A stretch of DNA of 64,000 nucleotides from Slackia exigua ATCC 700122 (GCF_000162875.1 NZ_GG700630.1:636015-700014); one strand, 5' to 3'. Shown: positions 6,978-15,873, counted from the first letter of the stretch. Made by a program: numbers and translations. The notes: a model not told the origin generated them from the sequence alone.

Positions 6978-8651
6978 TTATCGTCCCATCGATGTTGCGA
7001 GCTTGCTGCCGCAGATGTATCCAGAAGTTATAGCATTACCCATGCCATAACCGAAACCGACATAGGTGTCGTTGTAAAGATTGCCGCCTGCTTCGTTGCC
7101 CACGGCGTACAGACCCCTAATAGGCAAACGATCACCGTCAAGCACCTGATAATCCGCATCGGTAAGCAATCCGCCCCATGAACAGAGGTTGTTCTCCTCG
7201 GCAATGACAGCATAGTACGGACCGCTTCCTAAAGCGTTCAAGTATTTCTGCGCTTTGCCGAACTGAGCGTCAATACCGGAAGCGCATGCCTCATCGTACT
7301 GCGCGAGCTGGCCGGCGAAAACGTCTACATCCATTCTGGCCGACTGGGCAAGCTCTTCTGGCGTATCTCCCTTGTATCCGTCCCCGTTTGCTACCATCCG
7401 ATCGAACACGTCGGTTATGCCCTTCCAAGGCGTATCCAAAGCATATTCGGGTCTGTACTCTGGAGGCAGTCCCGGAGTATAGTCCACGCCAAGCTCCGCG
7501 AGACCACCCTTCTCAAGCGCATCCATAATGCCTCGGGAAACAATCACATAGTGGAATGATCCCTGGTATGCACTCGAATTTGCCGAAGGAACCGCATTCA
7601 GAACAAGAGACTCGTTGCGAAAACGTCTCCCTGTCGAGCCCACATTCAAAAGATTGGCGACATAGGTCAGAATCATGGGGTACTTTGCAGGGAACGCATC
7701 GAATTCCGATACGAGCTTGCTCGTGGCTCGCGCAAGAGTCTGATGAAGCATCTGGCCTCCGAAATTCTGCGGCTTCTGCGCGCCGACGGCCCATGCCATC
7801 TCCAAACCCTCTCCGATGTTCTGCGGCAGTCCTGCGAATACGCCCTTGAAGCCAAAAGCGTTCTTGACCATGGGAGCATTGGCGCCGTATCCGCCTGTTG
7901 CGATAACGACAGCTCGCGCATTCACCTGGATTCCCTCATCCGACCCATCAACTGCAACCACGCCGATAACTGCACCGGACGAATCGATAACCAGGTGTTT
8001 TGCGGCTGTACCGGTTATGACCTCGCCGTTCTGTTCGACACTATCGCGTAGCATCTCCCTGAACAAAGGCTCGCGCGTATCGTAGTCGGGAAGCGCGGTA
8101 ATATCGGACCCCATGCCCACATATTTGAAATCCCAGCCGTTCTCCCTCATCCAATCGACCGCTTCGCCCGAAGTGTTGACAAGTTGGCGAACAGCCGACG
8201 CATCAACCCTCCAATGGCAGTCTGCAACCCACGCCTCGATGATCGGGTCAGTATCTGTAACGACCCCCGCCTCTTGAGCGTACGAGCTGTTATAGGCCGA
8301 CGGAGCCCATGAGTCCAAGCTCGCACCGCCAATTGTGTCGGTTTTCTCGATAAGCACGACGCTCAAACCTTCCTGGGCGGCGCGCACGGCGGCGTTGATG
8401 CCGGAGCATCCGGCCCCGATGACCGCCACGTCGCATTCCACGGTCTTGGACACGTCCACCGATTCGTCTGTATTCCCCGGCAACGTTGATGCGATATCGA
8501 CGTTGAGAGACTGCTTCCAATCGGCTTCGTCTGCAGCCGATCGACTTTCCGATCCCACTTCAGAGGCACATCCCGTGATCCCAAAAGCTGCAAGGGCGCC
8601 AATGGCAGAGCCACCCGTTAAGAAGCTTCGACGCGAAATTCCCTTATCCAT
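6978..8651 (-). CDS. Tat-exported FAD flavoprotein reductase, pair 1
   Basis: 557 residues. The Tat signal ISRRSFLTGG (RR at 7-8) ends in ITGC with Cys28 as a possible lipid anchor. An FAD-binding Rossmann motif follows (VAVIGAGCSGINAA, about 75-90), and the rest matches the FAD-binding-2 / fumarate reductase flavoprotein fold, ending with GLYAVGNEAGG and a glycine-rich FAD contact. In Eggerthellaceae such proteins reduce fumarate, urocanate, cinnamates or drug-like molecules with electrons from membrane cytochromes; the substrate cannot be read from sequence. No haem-binding domain or cytochrome partner is adjacent. A strong AGGAGGAG site precedes the ATG. It is divergent from a LuxR gene, and GC is lower than the flanks. 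Confidence 0.88.
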   Translation of the reverse strand: MDKGISRRSFLTGGSAIGALAAFGITGCASEVGSESRSAADEADWKQSLNVDIASTLPGNTDESVDVSKTVECDVAVIGAGCSGINAAVRAAQEGLSVVLIEKTDTIGGASLDSWAPSAYNSSYAQEAGVVTDTDPIIEAWVADCHWRVDASAVRQLVNTSGEAVDWMRENGWDFKYVGMGSDITALPDYDTREPLFREMLRDSVEQNGEVITGTAAKHLVIDSSGAVIGVVAVDGSDEGIQVNARAVVIATGGYGANAPMVKNAFGFKGVFAGLPQNIGEGLEMAWAVGAQKPQNFGGQMLHQTLARATSKLVSEFDAFPAKYPMILTYVANLLNVGSTGRRFRNESLVLNAVPSANSSAYQGSFHYVIVSRGIMDALEKGGLAELGVDYTPGLPPEYRPEYALDTPWKGITDVFDRMVANGDGYKGDTPEELAQSARMDVDVFAGQLAQYDEACASGIDAQFGKAQKYLNALGSGPYYAVIAEENNLCSWGGLLTDADYQVLDGDRLPIRGLYAVGNEAGGNLYNDTYVGFGYGMGNAITSGYICGSKLATSMGR

Positions 8652-8780
8652 ACACTCCTCCTTTGTTCCGAGATTCTTGCCCTGGATAACCTGTCGCGAT
8701 GCTCGGCATAGCGATCATTTCTCCGCATCCATATGCGGTTCTGGTGGAAGACCCTACTCTTCGCGAACGTGTCCGAGTAG

Positions 8781-8799
8781 ACCCCGGCAGGGGGTATTT
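8781..8799 (-). promoter_or_regulatory. Motif AAATACCCCCTG upstream of flavoprotein 1
   Basis: On the minus strand, reading toward the flavoprotein, 8799-8788 is AAATACCCCCTG, followed by CCGGGGT. The same 12 bases in the same orientation lie upstream of flavoprotein 2 (44185-44196). Here they are 137 bases before the flavoprotein start and about 100 from the LuxR start. A binding site for the paired LuxR proteins is the simplest reading. Confidence 0.45.
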
Positions 8800-8901
8800 C
8801 AAAGCATGAAAGCGGTAGACTTGAAAATGCGGCCTAAACCTTTCCTTGAAAGGCATCCATGCCGATGCGTGAAAGTGAAATGAAGAGACACTGCAGCGAA
8901 C

Positions 8902-10431
8902 ATGGGAGCAAGGACGGACACGCGGAAGGAAGCAAGGAGAAAGTTCGTGAAATCCGGAACTAGCAAGATGTTCTTGACGATGCTCGTAGGATTCGGACTC
9001 CTATGCTATGCAAACGTTGTTTGCTTCTTCCCTCACGCACTCATGCCCGATGCTCCAGAATGGGCTTACCGTACGTTCAATGCAGGCGCTGCCTGGGCAT
9101 CGCTCGTAACATCGATAATCTACGGCGCCTCAATCCTGCGCCTACGAAGCCGATTCATTCCGCTATCCGCTCTAACCGGATATGCGCTCGCGCTCATAGG
9201 AATCCTGCTTTCGACCACGGTAGGTTATAACGAGTCCGATGCCTCGCTTCTCGCAGCGGGAATGTCATGCGGAGCGGGACTTTCGCTCGCAATGTTCTTC
9301 TGGTTCGGCTTACTTACTTGCTTGACCGAACACAGAGCTGCTCTTACCCAAGGATGGCAGGCCCTCATCGGTGAGCTTGCATTCATCATTCTATGGTCCA
9401 TTCTGAGTGATCGCATGGCTATAACAGCAACAGGCTCCGTGGTCGTGTCGGGAACATTAGGCGTTTTCGCCTGGAGACTTGCAACGAAAGACCTGGCAGA
9501 CAACGAGTCTTACCTTGGCGACGTATTCAAGCCCCATCCATGGCTGACAGATAACCGTGTCACCCTGCCCCAATCCCTAGCCTTCCCTTTCGCCGGACTT
9601 GTGCTTGTCTCCTTGGCCTACGGAGTCGTCGAGGCTATGGCGATGACGCAAGACGGTCCTGCGTTCGGCTTCTATGCATCTGCGATAGGAGCACCGATTG
9701 GAGCTGTCATCTTCCTTTTCTGGCAGCAATTCGGCCGCAAAAGAAGCTACGACCTTGCTGTCAAGGTCGTGTTCGCCGTACTTGCCGTCGCACTGCTCAT
9801 TCTTCCCTTCGTTGGAGTGACCCTGATCCTTTCTCTCTCATTTCAGCTTAGCGGATTGCTCTTATACTCACTCGTCATCGATGAACTTGGCAGCTCCCGA
9901 CGTCGTGCTATCACGGTAATCGCATGGAGTTTCGGAGCATCACGCATTCTATTCCTGTTCGGATTGCATTTGCCATCCGCCTTCGGCGTCGAGTCATATC
10001 ACATGCTCCTTCACTCCACATCGCTGATTCTTATCTTGACCTATGCGATGTTCGGAACCTTTTACCTGATAGACAGCCGCCAACGCAGCAGTCAGCTACG
10101 AACCGCGAAGGAACGCCTTCGTATGAAGGAAGAGCAGGAACGACGACAAGCCCAATCCGCCGTCAAGGTCTCGGAAGAAGGGTATATGCAGGCATGCCGC
10201 ATGCTTGGATGCACATGCAATCTGACCAAACGTGAAACAGAAGTGCTCGAACTTCTGGCTCGCGGGCGCAATACCGCCTATGTCTGCGAAACGCTGTTCC
10301 TTACGCGTAACACGGTAAAGGGCTATGTGAAATCCATCTATGTCAAAGCAGGCGTCCACTCAAGGCAAGAATTAATAGACAGGATCGAAGATGCATGCCA
10401 TGACGTTAAGCAGGGCAGGCAAGATGGATGA
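8902..10431 (+). CDS. LuxR-family regulator with 12-helix membrane domain, pair 1
   Basis: 509 residues. About 380 residues of hydrophobic helices in an MFS-like arrangement (from VGFGLLCYANVVCFF onward) come first, then a charged linker and a C-terminal LuxR helix-turn-helix (TKRETEVLELLARGRN and TRNTVKGYVKSIY). Membrane LuxR proteins of this build sit beside reductase genes in Eggerthellaceae and switch them on when the substrate is present; direct membrane sensing is inferred. The ATG at 8902 has no strong ribosome site; an in-frame GTG at 8947 with AAGGAG upstream is a good alternative and would remove 15 residues. It is divergent from flavoprotein 1 and ends before a clear terminator. 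Confidence 0.88.
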   Translation: MGARTDTRKEARRKFVKSGTSKMFLTMLVGFGLLCYANVVCFFPHALMPDAPEWAYRTFNAGAAWASLVTSIIYGASILRLRSRFIPLSALTGYALALIGILLSTTVGYNESDASLLAAGMSCGAGLSLAMFFWFGLLTCLTEHRAALTQGWQALIGELAFIILWSILSDRMAITATGSVVVSGTLGVFAWRLATKDLADNESYLGDVFKPHPWLTDNRVTLPQSLAFPFAGLVLVSLAYGVVEAMAMTQDGPAFGFYASAIGAPIGAVIFLFWQQFGRKRSYDLAVKVVFAVLAVALLILPFVGVTLILSLSFQLSGLLLYSLVIDELGSSRRRAITVIAWSFGASRILFLFGLHLPSAFGVESYHMLLHSTSLILILTYAMFGTFYLIDSRQRSSQLRTAKERLRMKEEQERRQAQSAVKVSEEGYMQACRMLGCTCNLTKRETEVLELLARGRNTAYVCETLFLTRNTVKGYVKSIYVKAGVHSRQELIDRIEDACHDVKQGRQDG

Positions 10432-10493
10432 AAAAACCCGCTCCTAACCTCTCATCTTCGCCGCCTCCCAAGATAGTCTTCCCGCCATAAAGA

Positions 10494-10530
10494 AGCCTCC
10501 CATTTCTCATTGTCTAAGAAATGGGAGGCT
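10494..10530 (+). terminator. Rho-independent terminator after LuxR gene 1
   Basis: Perfect 14-base arms AGCCTCCCATTTCT (10494-10507) and AGAAATGGGAGGCT (10517-10530) with a 9-base loop, followed by GTTTAAAT. It is 63 bases after the LuxR stop and also lies beyond the end of the opposing surface-protein gene. Confidence 0.8.
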
Positions 10531-10613
10531 GTTTAAATCGTCCGGGCCTCTTCGCATGACGCGTCTCCGTCAGGCGCCCGCAGCGGCGTCAGGCCCCTGC
10601 GGGCCGCGCCGGG

Positions 10614-13600
10614 CTATTCAGCCCTGCGCCCGCGGAAGGCGAAGCCGAGCAGGCCCAGGGAGAGCAGGCCCGCGAGGCCGGCCCCGAGCGCCATGGCGCC
10701 CGTGCCGTCGCCCGTCTTGGGCATGGCCTTCCTGCCGCCGCCGGGGGCGGGGGCCTCGGGCCTCCCGTCCTTGGTGTTGGTGACGGTGAAGCCCTTGGAG
10801 GCGTCGCCGGTCACCTCGGAGGAGTAGCCCTCCACGGCGTCCTCGGCCACGGCGTAGGCGATCCGCTTGCCGCCCTCGAAGGCGGGAAGCCCGTCGAAGG
10901 AGCCCTTCCAGTTATTGCCTTCGTTCAGCTTGAGCTCCTTGCCCGCGTCCTTGCCGTCGGCGAGCAGGCGCACGGTGACCTCGCCGCCCTCGCCGCCGAC
11001 CCATTTCTTCTCGACCGGGACCGACACGGTCTCGGGCTCATGGGCGTTGGTCAGCGTGTAGCCCGCCTTGGCGTCGCCCGCCACCGAGGCCTCGTAGCCC
11101 TTGGGGACCGAGACCTCCTTGACGGTGTAGGCGACGTCCTTGCCGGCCTCCTTCATGAACAGGCCGGTCCAGGTGTGGGTCCAGCCGTTGGCCTCGGAGA
11201 GCTCCACCGGATCGCCCAGGGGCTTGCCGTCCGCGTAGAGCTGGGCCTTCACGCTCGCGGGGCGCATCCCGTCCCGGTCGTTCGCGTCGGCCCACGCCTT
11301 GGTCACGGTGACCGAGGTCCTGCCGGGCGTGTAGGAGTTGACGATATCCGTGCCGTTCACCTCGGTGGCGTAGTTCGGGACCGCCTCCTCGGTCACGGCG
11401 TAGGCGTACTCGTGGCCGTCCGCGGCGTACTTGGGAAGGCCGGTGAAGGCGTAGGCCCACGCGCCGGAGGCGTCGGGCGTCACGGTCCTGGAGTCGGCCT
11501 TCGCGCCGTCGCGCATCAGGTTCACCGTGATCGAGGCGGGGCGGACCCCGTCGCGGTCGCTATCGTCGTCCCAGGACTTGGTCCCGGAGACGTCCACGGT
11601 CTCCTTGTTCGTGTTCGTGATGGTGAAGCCGGAGGCCGCGTCGCCGGCCACGGCGGTGCCGTACTTGGAGCTATCGACGCCTGCGACCTCGGCCTCGGTC
11701 ACCGTGTAGGCGATCTCGCGGCCGTGGTCGTACTTGGGCAGACCCGAGAACGCGCCCGACCAGTTGTTATCGGCGTCGAGCTTGAACTCCTTGCCCGTGT
11801 CCTTGCCGTCGGCGAACAGGCGGACGGTGACCTCGGAGCCTTTAGGCCCGACCCATTTCTTCTCGACCGGGACGTCGACGGTCGCGGGCGTATGCGTGTT
11901 CGTGACCGTGTAGCCCGCCGTCGCGTCGCCGGCCACGGCGACGTCGTAGCCGCTCGGCACGCCGGCCTCCTTGACGGTATAGGCGATGGCCTTGCCGGCC
12001 TCCTTCAGGTTCAGGCCGGTCCAGGTGTGGGTCCATCCGTTGGCCTCGGAGAGCTCCACCGGATCGCCCAAGGGCTTGCCGTTCGCGTAGAGCTGGGCCT
12101 TGATCGATGCCGGGCGCAGGCCGTCCTGGTCGTTGGCGTCGGCCCACGCCTTGGTCACGGTGACCGAGGTCTTGCCGGGCGTGTAGGAGTTGGTTATGTC
12201 GGTGCCGTTCACCTCGGTCTCGTAGTTCGGGACCGCCTCCTCGGTCACGGTGTAGGCGTACTCGTGGCCGTCGGCGGGATCGTACTTGGGAAGGCCCGTG
12301 AAGGCGTAGGCCCACATGCCCGAGGCGTCGGGCGTCACCGTCTTGGAGTCGGCCTTCGCGCCGTCCCTCATCAGGTTCACCGTGATCGAGGCGGGGCGCA
12401 CGCCGTCGCGGTCGTCGTCGTCTTCCCAGGACTTCGTGCCGGAGACGTCCACGGTCTCGGTGTTCGTGTTGGTGATGGTGAAGCCGGAGGCCGCGTCGCC
12501 CGTAACGGCGCCGTCGTAGTTCGGCACCGGGTCTTCCTTCACGGTGTAGGCGATCTCGTCGGCCGTGCCGGCCTTGTACTTGCGCAGGTCGTCGAAGGTG
12601 CCCTTCCAGCCGTTGCCGGCGTTGAGCTTGAGCTCCTTGCCGGTGTCCGCGCCGTCGGCGAGCAGGTGCGCGGTGACCTCGCCGCCCTCGGGGCCGACCC
12701 ACTTCTTGGTCACGCCGACGTCGATCTTGATGGGTTTGTCGGTAATGGTCTTGAGCGCGCCGCCCGCAGGCGTGACCTCGAGCGTGTACTCCTCGTCGTT
12801 GAGCTCGTATCCGTCGGGAGGCGTCTTCTCCTTGACCTTGTAGGTGCCCTGCGTGAGGACGCCCGAGGTCACGGTGCCGTCGGCGCCCGTGGTGAGCTCG
12901 AAGGTCGATCCGTCGGGCGCGGTCACCGTGAACACGGCGTTCTTGAGCACGACCGCGTTGTCGTCGGCGTCGACCTTGGTCAGCTTGATCTTGCTCGCCA
13001 GGTCGCCGCCGGCGGTGCCGCCGGAGTTGGCGGACTGGTAGCTATAAGAGGCCTCGCTATGAGACGACGACGCATCAAGGGTCGCTTTATTCTTGAGAAC
13101 CGTGCCCGCATGGTACGTCGACTTGTAATACAAACGGTACTGCTTGCCGTTCACGTTCCCCAGATTGATGGTGAACGACCGGCCGTCGGGGGCTATCTGC
13201 AGCTTGTCTGTCAGATCGATTGTTTGAATCTCTTGAGCGATACCCCCGTATTCGTTGAACTCGACCTCGAGAAGCTTGAAGCTGTCCGCGATATAGCGCT
13301 CGTCACCGTTGCCGCCGGACAGGCTGTCGGAAATCACCGCATTGGGAAGATTGGCCTTCTTATGGTTGATGCGGACGTTCCATTCGGCCTGATCTTCATG
13401 ACCAGGTACGGGCTTGCCCCATTTGGCCAGAGGCTCGTCCTGAAGCGGCTTGCTCCCCTCGACAATCACGCTACCGCTGAACGCCTGAGAATTCACCGTA
13501 ATGGTGAAGATATTTTCCGCGTCTTTTATTATCTTCGTTTCATCGAACTGAGCGGCCAGATACATCGTGCCCTTGACGTTGTACTTGTTCTCCGCCGCCT

Positions 13601-13997
13601 TGGTGAAGGTGACGTGCACCGTGCCGCCAACATCGCCCGGCCCGGGAGTGACGTGGGCCTTCGCAATGACGTTCCCATCGGCGTCTTCCAAATCGAAATC
13701 TTGCGCGGTCGTGCCGGCTGGGAACTTCATGTTATCCGGAAGGGTGATGTCGAAGTAGTCGCCTTCGTGGATGTTCGTCCCGGCGGCGCTGGCGTCCCAA
13801 TCCATCGCGAGATAGAACCTATCGCTCTGATAGATTGAGTGCACTTCTTCTTTATTAATATTCAGAATCTGGAACTTGGTGATGGTGACGTTCACAGGAA
13901 CGCCCCCGTCGGCGAAAGCCGCCTGCAACGCACCTCCCGAAATGCAGATCCCGAGCGCCAGAATGACGCTCATCAGGTAGCGTATCGTCTTCTTCAT
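10614..13997 (-). CDS. LPXTG-anchored surface protein with seven Cna-B domains
   Basis: 1127 residues from the ATG at 13997 (AAGGAAGGGAAGG upstream). Order: signal peptide (about 1-29); adhesin-like N-terminal region (about 30-330) resembling the Ig-like ligand-binding modules of SdrC/collagen adhesins; one SpaA/prealbumin-like domain (about 335-422); seven Cna-B domains (about 425-1080); sortase signal MPKTGD at about 1093, a hydrophobic helix and a basic tail. Cna-B domains usually carry a self-made Lys-Asn isopeptide bond; each repeat keeps a K-W start, a YTV(K/T)E strand and an ending like TNT. The protein is probably a wall-linked stalk or pilin-like adhesin. No sortase gene is in the window. 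Domains 1-7 follow an A-B-C-A-B-C-A pattern, evidence of recent internal duplication. Confidence 0.92.
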   Translation of the reverse strand: MKKTIRYLMSVILALGICISGGALQAAFADGGVPVNVTITKFQILNINKEEVHSIYQSDRFYLAMDWDASAAGTNIHEGDYFDITLPDNMKFPAGTTAQDFDLEDADGNVIAKAHVTPGPGDVGGTVHVTFTKAAENKYNVKGTMYLAAQFDETKIIKDAENIFTITVNSQAFSGSVIVEGSKPLQDEPLAKWGKPVPGHEDQAEWNVRINHKKANLPNAVISDSLSGGNGDERYIADSFKLLEVEFNEYGGIAQEIQTIDLTDKLQIAPDGRSFTINLGNVNGKQYRLYYKSTYHAGTVLKNKATLDASSSHSEASYSYQSANSGGTAGGDLASKIKLTKVDADDNAVVLKNAVFTVTAPDGSTFELTTGADGTVTSGVLTQGTYKVKEKTPPDGYELNDEEYTLEVTPAGGALKTITDKPIKIDVGVTKKWVGPEGGEVTAHLLADGADTGKELKLNAGNGWKGTFDDLRKYKAGTADEIAYTVKEDPVPNYDGAVTGDAASGFTITNTNTETVDVSGTKSWEDDDDRDGVRPASITVNLMRDGAKADSKTVTPDASGMWAYAFTGLPKYDPADGHEYAYTVTEEAVPNYETEVNGTDITNSYTPGKTSVTVTKAWADANDQDGLRPASIKAQLYANGKPLGDPVELSEANGWTHTWTGLNLKEAGKAIAYTVKEAGVPSGYDVAVAGDATAGYTVTNTHTPATVDVPVEKKWVGPKGSEVTVRLFADGKDTGKEFKLDADNNWSGAFSGLPKYDHGREIAYTVTEAEVAGVDSSKYGTAVAGDAASGFTITNTNKETVDVSGTKSWDDDSDRDGVRPASITVNLMRDGAKADSRTVTPDASGAWAYAFTGLPKYAADGHEYAYAVTEEAVPNYATEVNGTDIVNSYTPGRTSVTVTKAWADANDRDGMRPASVKAQLYADGKPLGDPVELSEANGWTHTWTGLFMKEAGKDVAYTVKEVSVPKGYEASVAGDAKAGYTLTNAHEPETVSVPVEKKWVGGEGGEVTVRLLADGKDAGKELKLNEGNNWKGSFDGLPAFEGGKRIAYAVAEDAVEGYSSEVTGDASKGFTVTNTKDGRPEAPAPGGGRKAMPKTGDGTGAMALGAGLAGLLSLGLLGFAFRGRRAE
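10759..12468 (-). repeat. Two tandem copies of a three-domain (B-C-A) Cna-B block
   Basis: Domains 2-4 (about 11614-12468) and 5-7 (about 10759-11613) are near-copies with a period of 852-855 bases (285 residues). The matching anchors are the stretches GAGACGTCCACGGTCTC at 12440 and 11585, and CACGGTGACCGAGGTC at 12156 and 11304. Domain 1 (about 12469-12723) is a further A-type copy. DNA identity is high enough for recombination to change the copy number. Confidence 0.85.
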
Positions 13998-14464
13998 GCC
14001 TTCCCTTCCTTGAATGGTCGTATCCTGCGCATGGCGCGCCTCCGTGCGGCCATGACCCTTGTGAAATACCCTGCAAATCCCGTTTCCCGCCAAGAAAACG
14101 AATAAGCCCTTCGGGCCGCGCAGGGAGGCGGCCCGAAGGACGGAACCCCGTCCGATGCGGTGGAAGCGGGGCGGATCTCCGCCGGCTCGCATCATGTCGG
14201 GGTCAGCTTCCGCATGCATTCCCTGCGCACCGTATGCATCACGCAGAGGAAGAGGAACGACGCGAAAGAACCCCTTCCGGCATGCCAGGGGCAATAGCAT
14301 TGCCAGAGATGGAGGGGGAGCAAAGGAATGAGGGCGCAGAAAAGGCCCTTGAGAAATATCGGAATGTGCGCAAAAAATCGAAGGGCATGGGAACAACCGC
14401 TGCACGCAGCGAGGCAGTGAGCTCTAAAAGCGGAGAACCCCCCCCCATGCCTCCTCCTTCGCTA

Positions 14465-14514
14465 TACAAAACGGCAGCCAGCCGCAACCTTTACGAGAGT
14501 TGCAGCTGGCTGCC
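14465..14514 (-). terminator. Minus-strand terminator with no obvious gene upstream
   Basis: Arms GGCAGCCAGCCGCAAC (14473-14488) and GTTGCAGCTGGCTGCC (14499-14514) pair over 16 positions with one G-T wobble. On the minus strand the stem is followed by GTTTTGT. The nearest gene upstream on that strand already has its own terminator at 14819-14852, so this one implies another transcript starting in the AT-rich island. Confidence 0.65.
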
Positions 14515-14818
14515 ATATGAAAGGCCCTGTAGCTTTGCGTCGCCGCCTTTCGACGGGTTTGCCGAGTAATTGCGGATACTATACGCTATTCATGCTGTAC
14601 GTACAACGTTTTCATTAAAAGTATGCTTGAACGTACATTGGACTCGGCAAGCGGTCGATACGGGTATACGATACTAAAATCCAGGTAGATTACGTCTTTA
14701 TCGTACATGTACCATCTTATCGCGAGCAGTATGGAATGAATGCGACTCGATATGAATTCTCTCAGTATCAACCTACTTCCCTTATATGTATGTTTATTTA
14801 TATCATATAGGAACGAAA

Positions 14819-14852
14819 GCGAGGTTCGCCACTTTAAGCTGACGAACCTCGC
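14819..14852 (-). terminator. Terminator of the DUF5067-like gene
   Basis: Perfect 10-base arms GCGAGGTTCG (14819-14828) and CGAACCTCGC (14843-14852), 14-base loop, followed on the minus strand by TTTCGTTCC. It lies 33 bases after the stop codon at 14886. Confidence 0.75.
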
Positions 14853-14885
14853 GTATGGATGATTAGGTGAATCGACGCGATCGAG

Positions 14886-15611
14886 CTACGCTACGCTGAA
14901 AGTCGCAGTCGCGATCTTCTCCTTGGAGAAGGAAAACAGCTCTGCAACCTCTACCTCGACATCGGAATCGCTCTTGAGGGAATAGGCCACTTGATAGGTC
15001 GTACCGGCTCCGGGCCTCACGTCTGCCATATGTCCGTCGTTATCAAGGTCGTTCACGAATGCTGTTTCCAGCTGGACGCCGTCCTGGAAGGCTTTTTCGC
15101 TCAGCGCGACCATGGCACTCGTGGTGTCGTCGGAATTATTCGTCCAAGAATACGTTACGACGATGGCCTTATCGCCGTTGTAGTCGGTCGTCACCATCGC
15201 GTTATCGATCGATACCTGATACTTGGACGAGGTCTTGTCAGCAGCTGCAACAGCATCCGACGAAGCGCTGGTTTCATCCGTGCTGGAAGCGCTGTTCGCC
15301 TCGGACATCGAATTGTCCAAGGCCTTGTCTATGGCGGCGGAATAAACCTGCTGAGAAATAAGCACAAGGACGATGGAAACGATCGTAAGGACGATAGCCG
15401 CTATCGCGATTCCCTTTCCGCCCTTAGTCCCCTTGCGAATGCCTATAAGTCCCACCACGCCGAGCACGAGGCCGATGAGCGCAAGAATGAACGATCCGTT
15501 ATTGATGATGGGAATGAGAGAGGTCACGATGGCGAGTATTCCCAAGACGAGACCTGCGATGGCAAGGCCCGAGGTTGGCTTCTTTTCGATATTCACGTTC
15601 AAATCCGACAT
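14886..15611 (-). CDS. Membrane protein with DUF4190-like helices and DUF5067-like domain
   Basis: 241 residues. After a short polar start come three hydrophobic helices (about 14-35, 39-58, 67-86), a pattern like DUF4190. A Ser/Ala-rich linker (about 100-128) leads to an outward-facing beta-rich domain (about 130-241; motifs VVTYSWTNNSDDT and VRPGAGTTYQVAYSL) that fits DUF5067, whose function is unknown. Similar proteins in Gram-positive anaerobes are thought to be envelope-associated. A GAAAGGGAAAG site precedes the ATG. GC content is lower than average for the window. It appears to be a single-gene unit with its own terminator, and a C10 tract lies in its upstream region. Confidence 0.75.
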   Translation of the reverse strand: MSDLNVNIEKKPTSGLAIAGLVLGILAIVTSLIPIINNGSFILALIGLVLGVVGLIGIRKGTKGGKGIAIAAIVLTIVSIVLVLISQQVYSAAIDKALDNSMSEANSASSTDETSASSDAVAAADKTSSKYQVSIDNAMVTTDYNGDKAIVVTYSWTNNSDDTTSAMVALSEKAFQDGVQLETAFVNDLDNDGHMADVRPGAGTTYQVAYSLKSDSDVEVEVAELFSFSKEKIATATFSVA

Positions 15612-15704
15612 GATTCTTTCCCTTTCTCCCTATCTGCAAGCTTAAGAGAGCCATTCCTCTACCCTGCGTCTCTCAAGCGATAACGGGCAGAGGATATCGG
15701 ATGA

Positions 15705-15714
15705 CCCCCCCCCC
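15705..15714. repeat. C10 homopolymer upstream of the DUF5067-like gene
   Basis: Ten C in a row about 95 bases before the start codon at 15611. It lies between the tRNA terminator and that gene, where the promoter should be. Such tracts change length easily. Confidence 0.6.
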
Positions 15715-15837
15715 GCAACCCTTCTGATGAAATGCATGCTCGTTTGGGTCGAAAAACGGGATAAACGTGAGTCTTTCCATCTCTTAATCGGAGAACGCTC
15801 TTTTTCCAAAAGCTCGAAACCGAGAAATCCTTGCATC

Positions 15838-15864
15838 AAAAAAGCCGCTCCGAAGAGCGGCTTT
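15838..15864 (-). terminator. Rho-independent terminator of tRNA-Asp
   Basis: Perfect 10-base stem AAAGCCGCTC (15841-15850) / GAGCGGCTTT (15855-15864) with a CGAA (UUCG on the transcribed strand) tetraloop and a TTTTTTG tail on the minus strand. It starts 10 bases after the tRNA 3' end. Confidence 0.9.
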
Positions 15865-15873
15865 TGCGTTCGA

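Larger units (their letters stand above)
13998..14885. other. 888-base non-coding stretch with an AT-rich island
   Basis: No convincing gene is seen. From 14520 to 14818 the DNA is clearly AT-rich compared with all neighbours. The part nearer the surface protein (13998-14450) is GC-rich and must hold its leader. On the minus strand a terminator (14465-14514) is followed at once by AAGGAGGAGGC, an ATG at 14448 and nine G, opening a 69-codon frame of low-quality composition. Another minus-strand frame (14586-14771, 61 codons) shows no recognisable similarity. Confidence 0.6.

Noticed and set aside
11040-13838. A 932-codon open frame on the plus strand opposite the Cna-B gene
   Set aside because: It is the mirror of a GC-rich repeat protein; its residues are Gly/Val/Arg/His-rich without domains, and the minus-strand product has a signal peptide, Cna-B domains and LPXTG motif.
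14586-14771. A 61-codon minus-strand frame in the AT-rich island
   Set aside because: No ribosome site of quality, no recognisable motif, and an AT-rich sequence gives an unremarkable hydrophobic peptide. Left as part of the non-coding island.
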